Shown piece by piece: positions 1 through 6,369 of a stretch of DNA of 8,326 nucleotides (position 1 is the first letter of the stretch; each line of letters starts with the position of its first letter). The DNA lies in assembly GCA_023412175.1 (NCBI GenBank), contig JAEYOB010000824.1:1-8326 (forward strand). The letters run 5' to 3'. Position numbers and translations under genes: made by a program. The notes under the pieces were generated by a model. The model ran no database searches. It was not told where the DNA came from and worked only from the letters and a program-made list of their open reading frames with translations. This DNA is from Pseudomonadota bacterium (GTDB lineage: Bacteria; Pseudomonadota; Alphaproteobacteria; Azospirillales; Azospirillaceae).

Positions 1-47
1 TTGCCGACCCAGCCGGTGGCGCCGACGATGATCACGGAAGTCGTCAT
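1..47 (-). CDS. NAD(P)-binding Rossmann-fold protein, N-terminal fragment
   Basis: Only the first 15 codons are in the window; the gene continues past the left edge. The reading starts at ATG 47-45 and gives MTTSVIIVGATGWVG. A beta strand followed by the GxTGxxG turn is the dinucleotide-binding loop at the start of many NAD(P)-dependent enzymes, such as dihydrodipicolinate-reductase-like, NmrA-like or nucleoside-sugar epimerase proteins. A purine-rich ribosome binding site (GGAAAGGGAGAG) sits directly upstream of the ATG, supporting the start. The gene is divergent from the ATPase gene at 240, with 192 nt between the two starts. The fragment is too short to choose a specific enzyme; a DapB-like reductase and an NmrA/epimerase-type protein fit equally well. 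Confidence 0.7.
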   Translation of the reverse strand, partial: MTTSVIIVGATGWVG

Positions 48-181
48 GCTCTCCCTTTCCTCCCTTTGAGACTGCTTCGTTGCCCTCACCCTACCCCTCC
101 CGCCGGGGATGGGGAACAGGCCACACACGGCGGCCATTCCCGTCGCGGCGGCACGCGATCCTCGTCCCCGGCCTCCGATCT

Positions 182-191
182 GCGCTATAGG
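182..191 (+). promoter_or_regulatory. possible -10 element for the ATPase gene
   Basis: The stretch GCGCTATAGG contains TATAGG (186-191), matching four of six positions of the sigma-70 -10 consensus and resembling the CTATAT type common in alphaproteobacteria. It lies about 50 nt upstream of the ATPase start. No good -35 hexamer is seen 16-18 nt upstream (CGTCCC at 163-168), so the assignment is weak. The rest of the 48-239 divergent region shows no hairpin or repeat I can support. Confidence 0.25.
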
Positions 192-228
192 AGGGGCCGT
201 GAAAGCGGGTTGCCGGCGGTTCGGCTCT

Positions 229-236
229 GGAGAGGG
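229..236 (+). promoter_or_regulatory. ribosome binding site deciding the ATPase start
   Basis: GGAGAGGG ends 3 nt before ATG 240, and its GGAG core is 7 nt away. This chooses the ATG at 240 over the open frame that extends upstream to a TTG at 66. The 58 upstream codons are rich in Arg, Pro and Gly, look like translated non-coding sequence, and do not resemble the start of a P-loop domain. Confidence 0.6.
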
Positions 237-239
237 TGT

Positions 240-1763
240 ATGAAGGTCAGCATCGACATGGGATCGACGACGTCCGGGTCTCCGGCGACGCTCGACCTCG
301 AGGAGCTGCTCGCGACCCGGTTGCTGGTGCAGGGCAATTCCGGCTCCGGCAAGTCGCACCTGCTGCGTCGCCTGATCGAGCAGAGCGCCCAGTGGGTGCA
401 GCAGGCGATCGTCGATCCCGAGGGCGACTTCGTCACCCTGGCCGAAGCCTTCGGCCACGTGGTGGTGGAGGCCGCCGACCACACGGAAGCCGCGCTGCAG
501 CGCGTTGCCGGCCGCGTGCGCCAGCACCGCGTCTCCGTCGTGCTGAATCTGGAGGGCCTGGACACCGAGGCGCAGATGCGCGCCGCCGCCGCCTTCCTGG
601 GCGGCCTGTTCGACGCCGACCGCGACGTCTGGTACCCCATGCTGGTGGTGGTGGACGAAGCGCAGCTGTTCGCCCCCGCCGCGGCGGGCGAGGTGTCCGA
701 CGAGGCGCGCAAGGTGTCGCTGGGCGCCATGACCAACCTGATGTGCCGCGGCCGCAAGCGCGGGCTGGCCGGCCTCATCGCCACCCAGCGCCTCGCCAAG
801 CTGGCCAAGAACGTGGCTGCCGAGGCGTCCAACTTCCTGATGGGCCGCACCTTCCTGGACATCGACATGGCGCGTGCAGCCGACCTGCTGGGCATGGAGC
901 GCCGGCAGGCCGAGGCATTCCGCGACCTTGAGCGCGGCCATTTCATCGCCCTCGGCCCGGCCCTGTCGCGCCGCCCGCTGCCGATCCGCATCGGCGACGT
1001 GCAGACGCATGGCCGCACCGGCAGCCCGAAGCTGATGCCGCTGCCGGAAACGCCCGACGAAGACGCCCGCGATCTGATCCTCAAGCCCGGCGAGGCGGAC
1101 CCGCCGGCCCGCCCGGTGGTGGTGCGCCGCCCCCCGCCCCCGCCGGCACCCAGCACCAACGACCTGCTCATGCAGCTCGTCCAGGCGCGCCCCGCCGCCA
1201 TGGCCCAGGCCGCCGACGAGGAACCGGCCGAGGACCAGGGCCCGCTGCTCGACGAGATCCTGCGCCAGGTGCTGGCGGACCCGGAGGCGTCGTTCCGCTC
1301 GGTCGCGGTGCTGTACCAGGATTTCCTGGTGCGCTGCCGCATCCACAACGTGCGCGGCAAGCCGCTCGACCTGCCGGCCTTCCGCCGCAAGCTGGCGACC
1401 GCGCGCGCCGGCGTGGACGCGCAAGCCGGCGACAGCCCGGACTGGGAGAAGGCCACGGCCTGCGCCGCCGGGCTGGAAGAGGATATCCAGGGCGTCTTCC
1501 TGCTGCTGGCCCGCGCCGCCATGGACCGCGCCCCCTGCCCGTCCGACGCCGAGATCGCCCGCGCCTGCGGCAGCCGCTCGACCGGGCGGGCCCGGCGGCT
1601 GCTGGCCTATATGGAGCAGCGCAACCTCGTGGTCAGCCGCAACGACCGCGCCGGCCACCGCATCGTGGCGCTGCCCGGCCTGGGCTGGGAGACGGCGCCG
1701 GGCGACCCGAACGCCTCGGACGAACCGCGGCCCGACGACGGCGACCTGTTCGCGATCGCGTAG
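240..1763 (+). CDS. HerA/VirB4-like P-loop ATPase with C-terminal winged-helix-like region
   Basis: The 507-residue product is a RecA-fold ATPase of the HerA/FtsK (DUF87) superfamily. These enzymes use ATP hydrolysis to move or remodel DNA, usually as hexameric rings. Visible motifs in order are: Walker A GNSGSGKS (32-39); DPEGD (59-63), matching the DPxGE/D motif that follows the first strand in HerA and VirB4 proteins; Walker B with MLVVVDEAQ (134-142, catalytic Glu140); and the sensor-like ATQR (181-184). A Pro-rich linker (about 283-308, with a run of five prolines) leads to a second part. Residues about 434-478 look like a winged helix, from a helix beginning PSDAEIA to a basic hairpin ending GHRIVAL; residues about 336-390 may hold another helical DNA-binding unit. 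The tail is acidic. No NurA-type nuclease lies next to it, unlike archaeal HerA operons. The methyltransferase follows 101 nt downstream on the same strand. The ATPase call is firm, a DNA-directed role is likely by family, and the specific process is unknown. Confidence 0.85.
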   Translation: MKVSIDMGSTTSGSPATLDLEELLATRLLVQGNSGSGKSHLLRRLIEQSAQWVQQAIVDPEGDFVTLAEAFGHVVVEAADHTEAALQRVAGRVRQHRVSVVLNLEGLDTEAQMRAAAAFLGGLFDADRDVWYPMLVVVDEAQLFAPAAAGEVSDEARKVSLGAMTNLMCRGRKRGLAGLIATQRLAKLAKNVAAEASNFLMGRTFLDIDMARAADLLGMERRQAEAFRDLERGHFIALGPALSRRPLPIRIGDVQTHGRTGSPKLMPLPETPDEDARDLILKPGEADPPARPVVVRRPPPPPAPSTNDLLMQLVQARPAAMAQAADEEPAEDQGPLLDEILRQVLADPEASFRSVAVLYQDFLVRCRIHNVRGKPLDLPAFRRKLATARAGVDAQAGDSPDWEKATACAAGLEEDIQGVFLLLARAAMDRAPCPSDAEIARACGSRSTGRARRLLAYMEQRNLVVSRNDRAGHRIVALPGLGWETAPGDPNASDEPRPDDGDLFAIA

Positions 1764-1829
1764 CGCCGGGTTTCGATGCTTCCAGAGACTCGGCGTCGGC
1801 CGCCGCCGTGCGGACGACGTCCTAGGGGG

Positions 1830-1858
1830 TTCCCTCGCGCCGCCGTCGGCGCTATGTC
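1830..1858 (+). promoter_or_regulatory. possible promoter for a leaderless methyltransferase transcript
   Basis: TTCCCT (1830-1835), a 17-nt spacer and TATGTC (1853-1858) form a weak sigma-70-like pair, with about three matches in each hexamer. The -10-like box ends 6 nt before the ATG at 1865, so transcription would begin at or next to the start codon. No Shine-Dalgarno sequence is present between the box and the ATG. The remainder of the 1764-1864 gap shows no convincing terminator for the upstream ATPase gene. Confidence 0.25.
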
Positions 1859-1864
1859 GGTGGC

Positions 1865-3367
1865 ATGCAGACCTGGACCGAGGGCTACGTCGGCGACATC
1901 GCCTACGCCCATTCCTTCTACGCCGAGATGGCGCCGACGCACCTGAGCTTCGCCCTGCTGCTGGCCGGCGTGCGGCCGCCGGACCTGTCGGGCGGTTTCA
2001 CCTATGCCGAGCTGGGGTGCGGTCAGGGTTTGACCTCCAACCTGCTGGCCGGCGTGCACGCGCACGCACGGTTCGAAGCGGTGGACTTCCTGCCCGTCCA
2101 CGTCGCCGACGCCCGCGATCTGGCAGCGCACGCCGGCAACACGAACGCGGCCTTCTCCGAGGACAGCTTCGCCGAGTACGCCGGACGCGACGGGCCGGAC
2201 CTCGACATCGTCGCGCTGCACGGCGTGTGGACCTGGGTAAGCGCCGAAAACCGGCGGATTCTCACGGATATTCTGCGCCGGCGGCTGAAGCCCGGCGGTG
2301 TGGTGTACGTCAGCTACAACTGCCTGCCGGGCTGGGCGGCGCACGCGCCGATCCGCAAGCTGCTGCTGGAGCACACCGCGGCCGGCTCCGGGCCGCTGCC
2401 GGGTCGTATCGGGAAGGCGCTGGGCTTCACCGCGCGCATGGCCGGGCTGGGCGAAGGCTATTTCGACCGGGTGCCGAGCACCCTGGGCCACATCAACAGC
2501 CTCGACAGCAAATCGGACAGCTACATCGCGCACGAGTACCTGAACCGCGATTGGACGCCGTTCTACCACGCCGACGTGGTGCGGGAACTGGCCGCCGCCA
2601 AGCTGGACTTCGCCGCCTCGGCGACGCTGGCCGCGCATGTCGACGACGCGATGCTGAGCCCGCAGGGGCTGGCGCTGCTGAACGAAGCGGAAGACCCGAC
2701 GCTCCGCGAGACGTTGCGGGACTACCTGACCGACACGCGGTTCCGACGCGACCTGTTCGTAAAGGGCGCGGTCCGTCTCCCGGCAAGTGAGCGCGAGCAG
2801 CGCCTGCGGGCGATGCGCTTCGGGTTGGCGGTACCGCGCAGCGAGGTGCCGGGGACGGTGAGCGCACCGGCCGGCGAGATCGACCTGCCGGCCGCCAAAA
2901 CCCTGGCCGATGCGCTGGTCGAAGGCCCCCGGACGCTGGACGCGCTGCTGGCGGAGCCGGATCTGGCCGCATACGGCCTGGAGGCGGTGTTGCGCACGGT
3001 TGCTCTGCTCGGCGCTGCGGTGATGCCGGTGCCGGAGGGCATCGACGGGGAGCGCGTCCGGCGCTTCAACGCTGCCGCGCTGGAGCGCAACCGCCACGGC
3101 CCGGAGGTCCGCCAGTTGGCCTCGCCGGTGCTGGGGACCGGCGTGATGGTCGGGTTGCTGGAGCGGCTGTTCCTGCTGGCCGAACAGCGGAGCGAGGATC
3201 CGGCGGCGTTCGTGTGGACGGTGCTGTCGGAGCGCGGCAAGCGCCTGCGGCGGGACGGCCGGGAACTGCAAACGGATGCGGAGAACGTCGCGGAGTTGAA
3301 GCGGCTGTACGAGGGATTCGCGGGCGGACAGCGGGTTTGGCTGAAACGGCTGGGAATCGCCGGATAG
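1865..3367 (+). CDS. class I SAM-dependent methyltransferase with regulatory domain (PKMT-like)
   Basis: The 500-residue protein starts with a SAM-binding Rossmann domain. Motif I ELGCGQG is at 49-55, followed by a strand ending in the acidic residue expected to bind the ribose hydroxyls (Asp74 in EAVDF), a motif IV-like strand DIVALHGVW (114-122) and the post-IV turn LKPGG (141-145). Residues about 218-300 fit the methyltransferase regulatory domain (PF10119 type), with YIAHEYL at 220-226 and the closing FRRDLFV at 293-299. Residues about 318-400 look like a winged-helix segment (LADALVEGPRTLDALL). This order matches the rickettsial protein-lysine methyltransferases PKMT1/PKMT2, which modify outer-membrane protein lysines. 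The substrate here cannot be read from sequence. The gene lies 101 nt after the ATPase and converges on ygiQ with 22 nt between stops. The start is the first ATG in frame, but no ribosome binding site precedes it. Methyltransferase identity is secure; protein-lysine specificity is inference. Confidence 0.85.
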   Translation: MQTWTEGYVGDIAYAHSFYAEMAPTHLSFALLLAGVRPPDLSGGFTYAELGCGQGLTSNLLAGVHAHARFEAVDFLPVHVADARDLAAHAGNTNAAFSEDSFAEYAGRDGPDLDIVALHGVWTWVSAENRRILTDILRRRLKPGGVVYVSYNCLPGWAAHAPIRKLLLEHTAAGSGPLPGRIGKALGFTARMAGLGEGYFDRVPSTLGHINSLDSKSDSYIAHEYLNRDWTPFYHADVVRELAAAKLDFAASATLAAHVDDAMLSPQGLALLNEAEDPTLRETLRDYLTDTRFRRDLFVKGAVRLPASEREQRLRAMRFGLAVPRSEVPGTVSAPAGEIDLPAAKTLADALVEGPRTLDALLAEPDLAAYGLEAVLRTVALLGAAVMPVPEGIDGERVRRFNAAALERNRHGPEVRQLASPVLGTGVMVGLLERLFLLAEQRSEDPAAFVWTVLSERGKRLRRDGRELQTDAENVAELKRLYEGFAGGQRVWLKRLGIAG

Positions 3368-3389
3368 GCCCACGCCGCCCCCTTCCTCC

Positions 3390-5432
3390 TTATCGCCCCT
3401 TGCCCGCCGGCGTCCTTCTCCGTCCGGCCCCGGCCTGCTGCGTGAAGAACGGCTTGCCGCCGCCCTTCTTCGCGCATGCGCCCTTTCCCGTTCCCGACGG
3501 TTGCCACGCCGGAACGAGGTGCTGCGCCCCCGGCCCGATCAGGTCGGCGCGGCCCATCTCCTTCAGCGCCTCGCGCAGCACCGGCCAGTTCTCCGGGTCG
3601 TGGTAACGCAGGAACGCCTTGTGCAGGCGGCGCTGCTTCAGGCCCTTCGCCGAACTCACCGTCTCGCCGCCGACGCGGCGGACCGGGCGCAGCGTGTTGC
3701 GGCCGGTGTGGTACATCGCCGCCGACACCGACATCGGCGAGGGCAGGAAGGTCTGCACCTGATCGGCGCGGAAGCCGTTCCGCTTCAGCCACAGCGCGAG
3801 GTTCATCATGTCCTCGTCCGTGGTGCCGGGGTGCGCGGCGATGAAGTAGGGAATCAGGTACAGTTCCTTCCCCGCCTCCTTGGCCGCCTGCTCGAACAGG
3901 CGCTTGAAGGAGTCGTAGGCACCGATGCCCGGCTTCATCATCTTGGACAGCGGCCCGGCCTCGGTGTGCTCCGGCGCGATCTTCAGGTAGCCGCCGACGT
4001 GGTGCTTCACCAGCTCCTTCACGTACTCCGGGCTCCTGACCGCAAGGTCGTAGCGCAGGCCGGACGCGATGGAGATCTTCTTCACGCCCTTGACCGCGCG
4101 CGCCTTGCGGTACAGCTCGACGAGCGGGCCGTGGTCGGTGCCGAGGTTCTTGCAGATGTCCGGGTAGACGCAACTCGGCCGGCGGCACGTGCGCTGGATC
4201 GCGTCATCCTTGCAGGCGAGGCGGTACATGTTGGCGGTCGGTCCGCCCAGGTCGGAGATGTGCCCGGTGAAGCCCTTGGTCTTGTCGCGGATCTCCTGGA
4301 TCTCGCGCAGGATGGAATCCTGCGAGCGGCTCTGGATCACCCGGCCCTCGTGCTCGGTGATCGAGCAGAAGGAACAGCCGCCGAAGCAGCCGCGCATGAT
4401 GTTGATCGAGAAGCGGATCATCTCCCACGCCGGGATGCGCGCGTCGCCGTACTGCGGGTGCGGGGCGCGGGCATAGGGCAGCGCGAAGACGCCGTCCATC
4501 TCCGGCGTGGTCAGCGGGATCGGCGGCGGGGTCAGCCACAGCTCCTTGTCGCCGTGCCGCTGCACCAGCGGCCGGGCGTTGCCGGGGTTGGCCTCCTGGT
4601 GCAGCACGCGCGATGCCTGGGCGTAGAGCACCGGGTCGCTTGACACCTGCTCGTAGGACGGCAGGCGGACGACGGTCTGCTCCGGCTCGCCGGGGCGGGG
4701 GTTGAGCGCCTCGCCGTCTTCCACCGCCACCGCGGCGTCCACCACGTGCCAGTCCTCCGGCACCGCGTCGCGCAGGAAGGCGGTGCCGCGGATGTCGTGC
4801 ATTGCGCGCGGCGCCTCGCCGCGGGCGGCGCGGTGGGCAAGCTCAACCAGGGCACGCTCGGCGTTGCCGTAGAGCAGGATGTCGGCCTTGGCATCCACCA
4901 GCACCGAGCGGCGCACCTTGTCCGACCAGTAGTCGTAATGCGCGATGCGGCGCAAGGACGCCTCGATGCCGCCCAGCACGATCGGCACGTCCTTGTACGC
5001 CTCGCGGCAGCGCTGCGAGTAGACGATGGCGGCGCGGTCGGGCCGCTTGCCGCCCTCGTCGTTCGGCGTGTAGCTGTCGTTGTGGCGCAGCCGGCGGTCA
5101 GAGGTGTAGCGGTTCACCATGGAATCCATGTTGCCGCCGGTGACGCCAAAGAACAGGTTGGGCTTGCCCAGCACCTTGAACGGTTCGGCGTTCTGCCAGT
5201 CCGGCTGGGCGATGATGCCGACGCGGAAACCCTGCGATTCCAGCAGCCGCCCGATGATCGCCATGCCGAAGCTGGGATGGTCGATGTAGGCGTCGCCGGT
5301 GACGACGATCACGTCGCAGCTGTCCCAGCCCAGCGCATCCATCTCGGCGCGCGAGGTCGGCAGGAACGGCGCGGTGCCGAAGCGGTGCGCCCAGTGCTTG
5401 CGGTAGGAGAAGATATCCTTGGCGGTCGGCAT
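3390..5432 (-). CDS. ygiQ: radical SAM protein YgiQ (UPF0313)
   Basis: The 680-residue product matches E. coli YgiQ along its length as I recall that sequence. Shared stretches include [11 protein letters not shown] near the N-terminus, [59 protein letters not shown] and [20 protein letters not shown]. The radical SAM cluster motif CX3CX2C is C349, C353 and C356 (CFGGCSFC), which would hold a 4Fe-4S cluster for reductive cleavage of SAM. The family reaction is not established to my knowledge. A further Cys pair (RTCRRPSC) follows the core, as in relatives. The chosen start, ATG 5432, has AGGA six nt upstream and gives MPTAKDIF, aligning with family N-termini. The frame stays open to a GTG at 5483, but those 17 extra codons are Gly/Pro-rich and lack a ribosome binding site. 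The protein is shorter than the E. coli form (739 residues), with a reduced mid-protein linker and a short basic tail. Confidence 0.95.
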   Translation of the reverse strand: MPTAKDIFSYRKHWAHRFGTAPFLPTSRAEMDALGWDSCDVIVVTGDAYIDHPSFGMAIIGRLLESQGFRVGIIAQPDWQNAEPFKVLGKPNLFFGVTGGNMDSMVNRYTSDRRLRHNDSYTPNDEGGKRPDRAAIVYSQRCREAYKDVPIVLGGIEASLRRIAHYDYWSDKVRRSVLVDAKADILLYGNAERALVELAHRAARGEAPRAMHDIRGTAFLRDAVPEDWHVVDAAVAVEDGEALNPRPGEPEQTVVRLPSYEQVSSDPVLYAQASRVLHQEANPGNARPLVQRHGDKELWLTPPPIPLTTPEMDGVFALPYARAPHPQYGDARIPAWEMIRFSINIMRGCFGGCSFCSITEHEGRVIQSRSQDSILREIQEIRDKTKGFTGHISDLGGPTANMYRLACKDDAIQRTCRRPSCVYPDICKNLGTDHGPLVELYRKARAVKGVKKISIASGLRYDLAVRSPEYVKELVKHHVGGYLKIAPEHTEAGPLSKMMKPGIGAYDSFKRLFEQAAKEAGKELYLIPYFIAAHPGTTDEDMMNLALWLKRNGFRADQVQTFLPSPMSVSAAMYHTGRNTLRPVRRVGGETVSSAKGLKQRRLHKAFLRYHDPENWPVLREALKEMGRADLIGPGAQHLVPAWQPSGTGKGACAKKGGGKPFFTQQAGAGRRRTPAGKGR

Positions 5433-5480
5433 GCCATGTCCTGGTGACGGAAGGGCCCCTGGAGGTAGCCCATCCGCCAT

Positions 5481-5508
5481 CACATAGCGCGTCCGGTGCT
5501 CGGTTCAA
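5481..5508 (-). promoter_or_regulatory. weak candidate promoter for ygiQ
   Basis: On the minus strand TTGAAC (5508-5503), a 16-nt spacer and TATGTG (5486-5481) give a poor but plausible sigma-70-like pair, about 49 nt upstream of the ygiQ ATG. The -10-like box sits in a GCGCTATGT context also found upstream of the methyltransferase gene. If real, the GTG at 5483 lies inside the promoter and cannot be the start codon. Confidence 0.25.
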
Positions 5509-5518
5509 AAGCTCTCAA

Positions 5519-5548
5519 GGGTTAGGGGGTGTTTTTGTCCCCTAACCC
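5519..5548 (-). terminator. perfect 10-bp inverted repeat, likely terminator of the lectin gene
   Basis: GGGTTAGGGG (5519-5528) and CCCCTAACCC (5539-5548) are exact reverse complements around a 10-nt loop. The hairpin starts 7 nt past the lectin stop codon in the transcribed direction and lies before ygiQ, where an intrinsic terminator would be expected. There is no immediate U-run after the stem on the minus strand (the next bases are TTGAGAGCTTTTG), so it may be a weak terminator, an mRNA 3'-end stabiliser, or a protein-binding palindrome. The T5 run lies in the loop on the plus strand. Confidence 0.55.
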
Positions 5549-5555
5549 GGCAGGT

Positions 5556-6218
5556 TCAATTCGCCGCGAAGCAATAGAACAGCCCCGCGCCGCCGGTGCC
5601 CTTCAGCGCATCCTGGCTGCAGCCGCCGCGCGAAGGGTGCGAGGAGTTCCAGGATTTGGCCGGTGGCGAGTCGTCCAGGCCCGTGCGGTCGTGGTGACCG
5701 ACCATCACCGCACCCTCGGTTCCGCTCTTGGTCCAGTTCCCGCAGGTGCGGTCCTCGCTCCCGGTGAACGCCGTCCCGTCCGGCTGCGAGCCGGTCAGCA
5801 CATCGTGCATGTTGGGCTGGTCGCCACGGCCCTTGACCATCTCGCCCTTCTCGGTGACGGCGGTCTGCTTCGTCAGGTTGTTGCTGGGGCCGTGCAGGTC
5901 CTCGACGCTCTTGGCGATCACCTCGGCCTTGGCGTTCTGCCAGGGGCCGCGGCCGATGCGGTCGCGGGCGTTCACCGCCGGCTGTCCGCCCATGGCCTGG
6001 GTGCTGAGATAGGCGCGCCACGTCTTGCCGCCGGCCCCCGCCGCCTGGGCCAGTTGCTGGCAATGCCGGTCGGCCCCCTCCAGCCCACCCAGATCCGCGC
6101 CCTTGCCGGACCCGGCGCTGGTGACGAAGAAGCTCATGCCGCCTTGCTGCGCCTGGGCGGCGCCCGCCGCGAGCAACAGCACCGCCGCCAGCACCGGCAC
6201 CTGAATCGTCCGCTTCAT
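5556..6218 (-). CDS. secreted C-type-lectin-like protein
   Basis: The 220-residue product has a typical Sec signal peptide: MKRT, a hydrophobic core at about 7-21, and a likely cleavage site after AQA at 21-23. The mature part carries four cysteines (C53, C159, C200, C216). Their order and the closing GLFYCFAAN fit the C-type-lectin/endostatin-like fold, in which the outer and inner pairs form disulfides; the pairing here is inferred. Segments such as ADLGGLEGADRHCQ, ARDRIGRGPW, SQPDGTAF, RTCGNW and SWNSSHPSRGGCS recur in small alphaproteobacterial proteins that databases label simply 'lectin'. Ligand and role are not known. A strong ribosome binding site (AGGGGG, six nt before the ATG) supports the start. 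It would act in the periplasm or outside the cell. It lies downstream of the beta-helix gene but is separated from it by a strong terminator and a 19-bp repeat pair, so it probably has its own promoter. Confidence 0.8.
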   Translation of the reverse strand: MKRTIQVPVLAAVLLLAAGAAQAQQGGMSFFVTSAGSGKGADLGGLEGADRHCQQLAQAAGAGGKTWRAYLSTQAMGGQPAVNARDRIGRGPWQNAKAEVIAKSVEDLHGPSNNLTKQTAVTEKGEMVKGRGDQPNMHDVLTGSQPDGTAFTGSEDRTCGNWTKSGTEGAVMVGHHDRTGLDDSPPAKSWNSSHPSRGGCSQDALKGTGGAGLFYCFAAN

Positions 6219-6236
6219 GGTGTTCCCCCTGTTTGT

Positions 6237-6244
6237 TTCCGCAC
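6237..6244 (-). promoter_or_regulatory. third copy of the GTGCGGAA core, near the lectin start
   Basis: GTGCGGAA on the minus strand (TTCCGCAC on plus) is the same octamer that lies at the centre of both 19-bp repeats at 6294-6301 and 6313-6320. It sits just upstream of the lectin ribosome binding site. Three copies in about 85 nt suggest a protein-binding site, but no regulator is identified and no promoter hexamers are clear nearby. Confidence 0.3.
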
Positions 6245-6287
6245 GTCCTGCTGATCCTGGACGCCCAACGGGCCCCGGTTATTCCCC

Positions 6288-6325
6288 GCAGGATTCCGCA
6301 CATAAAGCAGGATTCCGCACATAAA
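6288..6325. repeat. two perfect tandem 19-bp repeats upstream of the lectin gene
   Basis: GCAGGATTCCGCACATAAA occurs at 6288-6306 and again, without a gap or mismatch, at 6307-6325. The second copy runs into the A-rich tail of the beta-helix terminator. The unit lies 70-107 nt upstream of the lectin ATG, in the position of a promoter or operator. On the minus strand, TTTATG, 17 nt and AATAAC (starting in the repeat nearest the gene) is a very weak promoter-like pair. The repeat may be a binding-site array or a simple slippage duplication. Confidence 0.85.
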
Positions 6326-6357
6326 AAAGCCCCGGACGCTGAAGCGTCGGGGGCTTT
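6323..6357 (-). terminator. intrinsic terminator of the beta-helix gene
   Basis: The outer stem pairs AAAGCCCC (6326-6333) with GGGGCTTT (6350-6357), the inner stem pairs GACGC (6335-6339) with GCGTC (6344-6348), and the loop is TGAA; one G-G mismatch separates the two stems. Read on the minus strand the stem is followed by six T residues (complement of the A run 6323-6328), the classic Rho-independent layout. It lies 12 nt past the beta-helix stop codon. Confidence 0.9.
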
Positions 6358-6369
6358 CGTGCGCGTGGA

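Noticed and set aside
66..239. N-terminal extension of the ATPase from a TTG at 66
   Set aside because: The 58 codons look non-coding, and a good ribosome binding site stands before ATG 240.
1607..3373. 588-codon minus-strand open frame opposite the methyltransferase
   Set aside because: The Arg/Gln/His/Pro-rich composition and lack of motifs mark it as a shadow; the plus strand carries clear SAM-binding motifs.
2722..4188. 488-codon minus-strand frame running through both ygiQ and the methyltransferase
   Set aside because: Its first part is ygiQ read out of frame and its second part is antisense to the methyltransferase; no domain is seen. It does not indicate a frameshift, because the ygiQ frame itself is intact to its own stop.
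3501..4643. Long plus-strand open frame (380 codons) opposite ygiQ
   Set aside because: It is antisense to a well-conserved radical SAM gene, is rich in Arg, Ala, Val and His as expected of a shadow frame in GC-rich DNA, and has no recognisable domain.
5433..5483. Start of ygiQ at GTG 5483 or ATG 5480
   Set aside because: There is no ribosome binding site, the residues are Gly/Pro-rich and unlike the family N-terminus, and AGGA precedes ATG 5432.
6288..6325. CRISPR-like array
   Set aside because: There are only two adjacent 19-bp units without spacers and no cas genes nearby.
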